Positions 1 to 5,101 of a stretch of 5,101 bases of DNA are shown piece after piece. The position numbers and the translations under genes are program-made. Position 1 is the stretch's first letter. Every line of letters starts with the position of its first letter. The notes beneath the pieces are model-generated. The model was not told the origin of the DNA. It did no database searches and saw nothing but the letters and a program-made list of their open reading frames with translations. This stretch comes from HGM05232 sp044433325 (GTDB lineage: Bacteria > Bacteroidota > Bacteroidia > Bacteroidales > Muribaculaceae), in assembly GCA_044433325.1 (NCBI GenBank), contig JAWXTT010000157.1, positions 1 through 5,101 of the forward strand, written 5' to 3'.

Positions 1-1875
1 GTTATCGCGGCACAAACTCTTTCGGTTGAGAAGTTGGAGCTGTTGAATAGTTTCTCGGTAGCTGATGCTATCCGTTACTTTTCTGGTGTGCAGATTAAGG
101 ATTACGGTGGTGTAGGGGGTATAAAAACGGTGAATATCCGTAGTATGGGCACTAATCAAGTGGGGGTGTTCTATGATGGTATTCAGCTGGGAAATGCTCA
201 GAATGGGATGATTGACTTGGGGAAATTCTCATTGGATAATATGGAGGAAATCTCAATGTATAATGGTGAGAAGAGTGAGATTTTCCAATCTGCTAAGGAT
301 TATGGTTCTGCTGGTAGTATTTATCTAAGAACTCGTCGCCCTAGGTTTGAAGATGGGGTTAATAATAACTTTAAGGTATCTATGAGTGGTGGCTCTTTTG
401 GGTTGGCTAATCCATCGTTCTTATGGGAACATCAAATAACACCTTATATATCGTCAACACTGAATGTTGAATATACATACGCTACTGGTAAGTATAAATT
501 TAACTATAATCGTGTCTATGAGGATGGAACGGTGGCTTGGGATACAACTGCTGTACGCCAAAATGGGGATATTTCAGCATTGCGATTAGAGGGTGGTTTA
601 CATGGATTTATGGATCATGGTAAATGGCACGTTAAGGGTTATTACTATGACTCGGAACGTGGTATTCCTGGGGCTATCGTTAATAATGTATGGGAACATT
701 CACAACGTCAGTGGGATAGAAATTTCTTTACACAAGGTAGTTTCCAACAAGAGCTTTTTAAGGGGTATGATTTGATGATTAACGCTAAGTACGCTAATGA
801 TTATATGCGTTACTTAAATCCTGATACTACATTAATGTATATTGATAATGAATTTAATCAACAGGAGGTATATATATCAGTGGTTAATAAGTATTCGATA
901 TTTAAAAATTGGGATATATCTCTTTCGGCTGATTATCAATGGAACACATTGGATGCTGATTTAACTAATTTTGTTTATCCTGTGCGTAATACGTTGTTAG
1001 TTTCAGCAGCTACTGCTTTTAATTGGCATCGCTTTAATGTGATGGGGAGCTTATTAGGTTCATTTATTTACGATAACGCAACATCTATTGATACTAAGAG
1101 TAAAACGGAAAAGTTAACTCCTGCTATTTTTGCATCGTATCAGCCATTTAAAATTACTGATTTTCAGATAAGAACATTCTACAAAAAGATTTTCAGGATG
1201 CCTACATTTAATGATTTGTATTATACAGATATTGGTAATATTGCGCTTAATCCTGAATACACTACTCAGTATGACTTAGGATTGGTTTATCGTAAAGGGA
1301 TTGATAATAGTATTATGCAAACATTGGAACTTAATGTTGATGCATATTTTAATCAGGTAACTGATAAGATTATAGCTGTCCCTAGTGGTAGTGGACAGTA
1401 TAGATGGATGATGATAAATCTAGGATATGTTGAGATTCGTGGACTAGACCTAAGAGGGATGGCTACCTTTCAACTACCATACGATATTTGGGCTAATGTT
1501 AGCTTAAACTATACTTACCAGAAGGCTCAAGATTTTACTGATCCTACTGATATTGACACTTATGGTGGTCAGATTGCTTATATTCCGTGGCATAGTGGCT
1601 CGGTGGTGGCTCAAATGGGTTATAAGTCGTGGAGTATGAATTATAGTTTTATCTATGTGGGTGAACGTTACCATAGCTCAGAGAATATACTGACTAATTA
1701 TGAGCAACCATGGTACACACATGATATGACTGTTAGCAAGGAGTTTAGGTTTAAAAAGATAGATATGACTGTTGCCGCTGAAATGAATAATATTTTTAAT
1801 CAACAGTATGACGTGGTACTTAACTATCCAATGCCAGGACGAAATTATAAATGTACTGTGACATTGAAATTTTAA
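1..1875 (+). CDS. btuB: TonB-dependent cobalamin receptor, BtuB-type (5' end missing)
   Basis: Outer-membrane TonB-dependent transporter, probably importing cobalamin/corrinoids into the periplasm using TonB-ExbBD energy. The frame is open from base 1, giving 624 residues before the TAA. The N-terminus (signal peptide, TonB box, first part of the plug) lies left of the window. The TTG at 34 is internal to the plug, not a start. Visible plug: FSVADAIRYFSGV, DYGGVGG (residues 34-40), VNIRSMG, VFYDGIQLGNAQNG, and DYGSAGSIYLRTRRP ending near residue 113. These match Bacteroidetes BtuB plugs. The barrel follows, with the TonB-receptor signature FRMPTFNDLYY...GN...LNPEY at residues 398-420. The C-terminus has NIFNQQYDVV, NYPMPGR (608-614) and a terminal Phe, as expected for Bam-assembled barrels. 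The next gene starts 9 bases downstream and encodes a BtuG-like lipoprotein, which supports cobalamin as the substrate. A different corrinoid or another small ligand cannot be excluded. Regulation is not visible; the upstream leader is outside the window. Confidence 0.87.
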   Translation, partial: VIAAQTLSVEKLELLNSFSVADAIRYFSGVQIKDYGGVGGIKTVNIRSMGTNQVGVFYDGIQLGNAQNGMIDLGKFSLDNMEEISMYNGEKSEIFQSAKDYGSAGSIYLRTRRPRFEDGVNNNFKVSMSGGSFGLANPSFLWEHQITPYISSTLNVEYTYATGKYKFNYNRVYEDGTVAWDTTAVRQNGDISALRLEGGLHGFMDHGKWHVKGYYYDSERGIPGAIVNNVWEHSQRQWDRNFFTQGSFQQELFKGYDLMINAKYANDYMRYLNPDTTLMYIDNEFNQQEVYISVVNKYSIFKNWDISLSADYQWNTLDADLTNFVYPVRNTLLVSAATAFNWHRFNVMGSLLGSFIYDNATSIDTKSKTEKLTPAIFASYQPFKITDFQIRTFYKKIFRMPTFNDLYYTDIGNIALNPEYTTQYDLGLVYRKGIDNSIMQTLELNVDAYFNQVTDKIIAVPSGSGQYRWMMINLGYVEIRGLDLRGMATFQLPYDIWANVSLNYTYQKAQDFTDPTDIDTYGGQIAYIPWHSGSVVAQMGYKSWSMNYSFIYVGERYHSSENILTNYEQPWYTHDMTVSKEFRFKKIDMTVAAEMNNIFNQQYDVVLNYPMPGRNYKCTVTLKF

Positions 1876-1884
1876 TAATTAGAA

Positions 1885-1950
1885 ATGAATAAAGGTTTTT
1901 TGAAATATATAATATTAATAATTTGTGTAATGATTGGGGTTAGCTCTTGT
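1885..1950 (+). other. Lipoprotein signal peptide and lipobox of the BtuG-like protein
   Basis: Residues 1-22 have basic residues (Lys3, Lys7), a strongly hydrophobic stretch and the lipobox V-S-S-C with Cys22 as acceptor. Signal peptidase II would cleave before Cys22. The mature protein starts CRKGYPVIVAE. There is no cluster of Asp/Glu at positions +2 to +6, where surface-exported Bacteroidetes lipoproteins usually carry one. Confidence 0.85.
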
Positions 1951-3048
1951 CGTAAGGGTTATCCTGTAATTGTTGCTGAAACAGTGGAGGTTTATATCCC
2001 TGAATACAGTTCTGTGGATGGGTTCTTTCTGCTGAATGAGGGGAATATGGGTACTAATAAGAGTACTTTGGATTATTATGATTACACAACAGGGGAATAT
2101 ACTCGTAACTTATATAGTACAGTTAATAGCAGTGTTACTATGGATCTTGGAGATGTGGGTAATGACTTAAAGGTTTATGGTAGCCGTATGTATGCAGTTA
2201 TTAACTGCTCAAACAAGGTGGAGGTTATGGATGCAAAGAGTGCTACAAGAATAGGGCAGGTGGATATTCCTAATTGTAGATATATTGCTTTCCATGAGGG
2301 GTATGCTTATGTTACATCTTATGCTGGACCTGTGCAGGTCGATTCTAATTATGAACAGTTAGGATATGTGGCTAAGGTAGATACTCTTACACTAGAGGTT
2401 GTGGCTGAATGTATTGTTGGTTATCAGCCTGACGGATTGGCTATTGTCAATGATAGAATTTATGTTGCTAACTCAGGTGGTTATATGGTTCCTAATTATG
2501 AGAATACATTAACTGTAATTGATATCGATAGCTTTACAGAGGTTAATCAAATAGTGGTAGCGGAGAATTTAAGTAATGTATGTGCTGATAAATATGGTAA
2601 TCTGTGGGTAACCTCTCGTGGTGATTATTATGATTTACCATCACAATTATTTTGCGTAAATACCACTACTGAAATGGTTACTGATACGCTAGACATTGCA
2701 ACCTCAAGTTTATGGTTAGATGGTGATTCGTTATATATCTGTGGTAGTAGTTGGAGTTATACTGATATGACTAGCACTGTTACTTATGGCATAGTTAATG
2801 TTAAGGATAAAGCTATTGTTACTAATAGGTTTATTAATGATGGAACTGAGTCAAATATAACACTTCCTTATGGGATTGCAGTGAACCCAATAAATAAGGA
2901 TATATATGTGGCTGATGCTAGAAATTATGTGACTTCGGGCTATCTATATTGCTATGATAGTGATGGTATCCTAAAATGGAGTGTACGTACTGGTGAAATT
3001 CCTGCAAATATTGCATTTATTGGAGAATTGAAAAATGAAGAAGAATAA
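1885..3048 (+). CDS. btuG: BtuG-like surface cobamide-binding beta-propeller lipoprotein (DUF5074/YncE-like)
   Basis: Predicted lipoprotein of 387 residues that should sit on the extracellular face of BtuB and capture cobamides. In Bacteroides, BtuG forms a stable complex with BtuB and binds B12 very tightly. The N-terminus is a type II signal peptide with hydrophobic core and lipobox VSSC, giving lipidated Cys22. The rest is a repeated beta-propeller pattern of short blades. Family-typical segments are FFLLNEGNMG (47-56), NDLKVYG (93-99), YQPDGLAI (180-187), YVANSGGY (193-200), DKYGNLWVTSRGDYY (235-249), LPYGIAVNP (327-335), DIYVADARNY (339-348) and the closing GEIPANIAF (370-378). The length fits a seven-bladed propeller. 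After Cys22 comes RKGYPVIVAE, without the usual acidic lipoprotein-export signal. The ATG lies 9 bases after the btuB stop, with an A/T-rich leader and no Shine-Dalgarno. The assignment rests on recognised sequence character and context. A generic YncE-like propeller without B12 binding is the alternative. Confidence 0.83.
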   Translation: MNKGFLKYIILIICVMIGVSSCRKGYPVIVAETVEVYIPEYSSVDGFFLLNEGNMGTNKSTLDYYDYTTGEYTRNLYSTVNSSVTMDLGDVGNDLKVYGSRMYAVINCSNKVEVMDAKSATRIGQVDIPNCRYIAFHEGYAYVTSYAGPVQVDSNYEQLGYVAKVDTLTLEVVAECIVGYQPDGLAIVNDRIYVANSGGYMVPNYENTLTVIDIDSFTEVNQIVVAENLSNVCADKYGNLWVTSRGDYYDLPSQLFCVNTTTEMVTDTLDIATSSLWLDGDSLYICGSSWSYTDMTSTVTYGIVNVKDKAIVTNRFINDGTESNITLPYGIAVNPINKDIYVADARNYVTSGYLYCYDSDGILKWSVRTGEIPANIAFIGELKNEEE

Positions 3049-3060
3049 AAATATAAATAT

Positions 3061-4230
3061 ATGAGAAAAAAAATACTATTGATAACTAGTTTTTTAATTG
3101 CCTTAGAGCTAGGAGCTGTATCTCCATACATTAATAAGGTGTATGAATATATGCCTGCTCCTGGTCAATGTGTCAATCTTATGCCTGAATATGAAGCAGG
3201 TGATGATATGGATGCAATGTGTGCTAAGGTAGAGGAGTATATTGCTGGCGTTGGTAATGGTAGCCTAATTAATCTGGGTGCATGGGGTGGCTATGTAACT
3301 GTTGGTTTTGACCATACTATTGTTAATGTTGATGGTGACTATGATTTTAAAATATATGCTAATGCATTCTATGCTGATTCACAAACTGCTGGCGGTAGTT
3401 GCGAACCAGGTATCGTAATGGTTAGCTATGACAGCAATGGAAATGGATTACCTGACGATGAATGGTATGAATTAGCTGGTAGCGAATATTATAGCGATAG
3501 CACAATCAAGGATTACGAAGTTACATATTATCGTCCTGATAGCAACCATGTGGCTACCCCTGATAGTTCATCACCTATGATTACTGATACTGAGTATATC
3601 TATTGGGTTGATAATAAGGGGAATGATGGTTATATTAATAAACTTTCATATTATTCTCAATCATATTTCCCTGAGTGGATTGAGGGGGATGAAATTACCC
3701 TTTATGGTAATAGATTAGCTGATAATGCTGTGGATGAAAGTGGTGATGGTAGTAATTATGTATTATATGCCTATGATTGGGGATATGCTGATAACCATCT
3801 AAACACTAGCGATTTATCTAACTTTAAGATTGAATGGGCAGTGGATAGTGATGGTAATAGTGTGAATCTTCCTGGCGTTGACTTTGTAAAGGTTTATTCA
3901 GGGGTTTTACAGAGTAATGGATGGCTAGGGGAGTGCTCTACCGAGATTTCAGGAATGGAGGACCTTCATCCAACTGCTGTTATGCCTGAGGGTTCTGTTA
4001 GCTCTAATATGCTTAACAACTTGACAATTAGCTGTAATAATGGTTCGTTGAATATCTATTCACCTATATCTGCTAATGCTGATATTATTGCTATTTCAGG
4101 AGTTTGTATTAAATCTTTTGAGATAATAGCAGGTACTAATAGTATAAACGTAAGTAATTTACATAATGGTATTTACCTACTAAAAGTTAAACTTAATAAT
4201 GAACTAAAAATAATAAAATTCATAAAATAA
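3061..4230 (+). CDS. Secreted 'cell surface protein' with T9SS sorting domain, BtuG-associated, function unknown
   Basis: A 389-residue exported protein of unknown biochemical role. I recognise the family as one often labelled 'cell surface protein' in Bacteroidetes, but I know of no proven function. The Sec signal peptide is MRKKILLITSFLIALELGA, with cleavage likely near Ala19-Ser21. It has no lipobox, so it is not a lipoprotein. The body holds LINLGAWGGYVTVGFDHT (about 69-86), a Ca2+-loop-like D-S-N-G-N-G-L-P-D-D-E (124-134) followed by WYELAGSEYY, and the block WAVDSDGNSV...GVDFVKVYSG...GWLGECSTEI (259-296). This looks like an all-beta, acidic, Ca2+-stabilised domain. Residues about 319-389 resemble a type A T9SS sorting domain ending in GIYLLKV and a basic terminus, so surface delivery by the T9SS is inferred. 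The gene follows the btuG stop by 12 bases in the same frame and precedes the next gene by 23. That suggests an operon and an accessory role in cobamide capture, which is inference. Confidence 0.85.
   Translation: MRKKILLITSFLIALELGAVSPYINKVYEYMPAPGQCVNLMPEYEAGDDMDAMCAKVEEYIAGVGNGSLINLGAWGGYVTVGFDHTIVNVDGDYDFKIYANAFYADSQTAGGSCEPGIVMVSYDSNGNGLPDDEWYELAGSEYYSDSTIKDYEVTYYRPDSNHVATPDSSSPMITDTEYIYWVDNKGNDGYINKLSYYSQSYFPEWIEGDEITLYGNRLADNAVDESGDGSNYVLYAYDWGYADNHLNTSDLSNFKIEWAVDSDGNSVNLPGVDFVKVYSGVLQSNGWLGECSTEISGMEDLHPTAVMPEGSVSSNMLNNLTISCNNGSLNIYSPISANADIIAISGVCIKSFEIIAGTNSINVSNLHNGIYLLKVKLNNELKIIKFIK
4015..4227 (+). other. Type A T9SS C-terminal sorting domain
   Basis: Encodes residues 319-389 of the 'cell surface protein'. 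The pattern is typical: an early beta strand (LTISCNNGSLNIYSP), a central hydrophobic segment (DIIAISGVCIKSFEI), then NVSNLHNGIYLLKVK and a terminal strand KIIKFIK ending in Lys. In T9SS bacteria this domain directs passage across the outer membrane and is normally removed by PorU, often with attachment of the cargo to A-LPS. Two cysteines (325 and 347) lie within it. The match is by eye only, but the GIYLLKV core and the basic end are distinctive. Confidence 0.78.
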
Positions 4231-4253
4231 CAACAACTTTAAAAGTAATTTAA

Positions 4254-5101
4254 ATGAGAAGAAAATTTACGTCTTTATTTGCTATTGCATTATGTGCAAT
4301 AACAACTCAAGCGCAGTTTAAGGTGCAAGGTATCCCTTATGCATTTAGTAGTGATAAGCAAAATTCAGCTATCATTGCTAATACAACAATGGATAGTAGC
4401 ACTGAATTGTTCACTACCGAGGATATTGAATTCTGGGTTGGTGAAGGTGAAAATGAATCAGTAATGGTTATTCAAACTAATGCTGATGGTGAAGAGAATG
4501 CCCTTGCTTGGGGTTATCGTTGGAGTGACGAGACTACAACTGGTGCTGATATGTTATTAGATGTCATTAAGGCTGATCCTAGATTAGTGGCTATGGTGGA
4601 AGAAACATCTTGGGGTACTACATTTGGTGGTATTGGTTATGATGCTAATGGTGATGGTGTATTTTCTATTACTAAAGATGGTGTAACATATACAGCTGAC
4701 GAAGATGGTATTATCATAGGTTCAAATTATAACTATGATGATTTTACTGCTAGCGAAGGTGACTTCTGGGGCGGTGGCTGGAACACTGGCTACTGGAGTT
4801 ATTATGTAAAGGATAATGATACGGCTGATTGGGGTTATGCTTCAACTGGTGCTAGCGGTCGTACTCTTGTTAACGAGGCTTGGGATGGTTGGAATTTTGC
4901 TGCTGGATTTGGTTCTTATGATTGGAAAGAGATTGTAGCTGCACCAATGCCTACTGTTGAGCCTGCTTTCACTGCTGAGGATATTGAATTTTGGGTAGGT
5001 GAAGGTGAGAATGAATCTATCTTTGTTGTTCAATTCAATACCGCTGGTGAAGAGAATGCTATGGCATGGGGTTACCGTTGGAGTGGCGAGGCTACTGGTG
5101 C
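4254..5101 (+). CDS. Secreted protein with duplicated Trp/Gly-rich domain, function unknown (3' end missing)
   Basis: The frame is open from the ATG at 4254 to the right edge (282 complete codons, no stop), so the C-terminus is not seen. It starts MRRKFTSLFAIALCAITTQAQ, a Sec signal peptide probably cut after Ala20. Cys14 sits in the core after A-L and is a poor lipobox. The first domain spans about residues 53-225. It opens with EDIEFWVGEGENES, then NALAWGYRW and TGADML, then a helical stretch (LLDVIKADPRLVAMVEE). After that come an acidic D-A-N-G-D-G turn (130-135), an aromatic block GDFWGGGWNTGYWSYYV (170-185) and GASGRTLVNEAWDGWNFAAGF (199-219, in two pieces: GASGRTL, then EAWDGWNF). At residue 239 the opening motif recurs, so a second copy begins. 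I recall this domain type from exported proteins of Bacteroidetes and other phyla but cannot name a role. Being last in a btuB-btuG run, it may bind or present corrinoids (inference). A T9SS sorting domain or anchor may lie beyond the window. Confidence 0.85.
   Translation, partial: MRRKFTSLFAIALCAITTQAQFKVQGIPYAFSSDKQNSAIIANTTMDSSTELFTTEDIEFWVGEGENESVMVIQTNADGEENALAWGYRWSDETTTGADMLLDVIKADPRLVAMVEETSWGTTFGGIGYDANGDGVFSITKDGVTYTADEDGIIIGSNYNYDDFTASEGDFWGGGWNTGYWSYYVKDNDTADWGYASTGASGRTLVNEAWDGWNFAAGFGSYDWKEIVAAPMPTVEPAFTAEDIEFWVGEGENESIFVVQFNTAGEENAMAWGYRWSGEATG
4410..4544 (+). repeat. Intragenic domain repeat, copy 1 (start of domain 1)
   Basis: Encodes residues 53-97 of the last gene, from FTTEDIEFWVGEGENES through AWGYRW to TTTG. 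Against the second copy, 34 of 44 aligned residues are identical, with a one-residue gap near the end. Within bases 4419-4460 only 4 of 42 differ from the other copy, and all four changes are synonymous. Confidence 0.9.
4968..5101 (+). repeat. Intragenic domain repeat, copy 2 (cut by window edge)
   Basis: Encodes residues 239-282, FTAEDIEFWVGEGENES through AWGYRW to EATG. It lies 186 codons (558 bases) after the first copy, so the repeat unit is a whole domain of about 170-190 residues and not a short motif. The rest of this copy lies outside the window. Confidence 0.9.

Noticed and set aside
34..36. TTG at 34 as the start of the receptor gene
   Set aside because: The frame is open upstream to base 1 with plug-like sequence (AAQTLSVEKLELL), and a start here would remove the TonB box and part of the plug. 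The gene simply runs in from the left.
1..60. Cobalamin riboswitch for the operon
   Set aside because: The left edge is already coding sequence. Any B12 riboswitch would lie upstream of the window, and no intergenic gap inside is long enough to hold one.
593..775. 60-codon + strand open frame inside the receptor gene
   Set aside because: It lies wholly within btuB in another frame, has no family character, and is best explained as a shadow.
3430..3462. Dockerin domain suggested by the D-x-N-x-N-G loop in gene 3
   Set aside because: Only one loop is present, without the paired repeat and the following helix pattern of dockerins. It looks like a Ca2+ loop within a larger beta domain.
4231..4253. 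Terminator or promoter between genes 3 and 4
   Set aside because: The 23-base gap is A/T-rich with no GC stem or T-run hairpin and no convincing Bacteroidetes -7/-33 pair. The other two gaps (9 and 12 bases) are shorter still.
4290..4300. Cys14 of the last gene as a lipobox
   Set aside because: The preceding residues I-A-L-C have Leu at -1 where Gly/Ala/Ser is expected, and the Cys lies inside the hydrophobic core. A signal peptidase I site after T-Q-A is better.
4842..5033. 63-codon minus-strand open frame
   Set aside because: It is antisense to the last gene, whose sense frame has a signal peptide and a conserved duplicated domain. The minus-strand product is low-complexity Ser/Thr-rich with no support.

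Overview
The window is a single-strand run of four tightly packed genes on the + strand. It comes from an AT-rich Bacteroidota genome, most likely a member of the Bacteroidales that has a type IX secretion system (T9SS). The taxonomic call rests on four things. There is a BtuB/BtuG gene pair of the Bacteroidetes type. One product carries a T9SS C-terminal sorting domain. The gene starts lack Shine-Dalgarno sequences and have A/T-rich leaders instead. The signal peptides resemble those of Bacteroidetes.

Layout: (1) 1-1875 is the 3' part of a TonB-dependent outer-membrane receptor of the cobalamin (BtuB) type. It has most of the plug and the complete barrel, but its true start and TonB box lie left of the window. 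(2) 1885-3048 is a complete beta-propeller lipoprotein of the BtuG (DUF5074/YncE-like) type, the surface cobamide-capture partner of BtuB in gut Bacteroides. (3) 3061-4230 is a complete secreted 'cell surface protein' with a Sec signal peptide, a putative Ca2+-binding loop and a C-terminal T9SS sorting domain. (4) 4254 to the right edge is an open-ended gene for a secreted protein made of at least two copies of a Trp/Gly-rich domain I cannot name. The second copy is cut by the window edge.

The intergenic gaps are 9, 12 and 23 bases. None shows a terminator or promoter, so the four genes are very probably one operon. The likely job is capture of vitamin B12 or related corrinoids at the cell surface (BtuG lid on BtuB), followed by TonB-driven import. 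Genes 3 and 4 are accessory exported proteins of unknown function. Their co-transcription makes them candidates for extra surface cobamide-binding or scaffold proteins. At least gene 3 seems to reach the surface by the T9SS and not as a lipoprotein. Any cobalamin riboswitch would sit upstream of btuB, outside the window. No RNA genes, mobile elements, CRISPR arrays or origins were seen, and there is no gene-free stretch longer than 23 bases.
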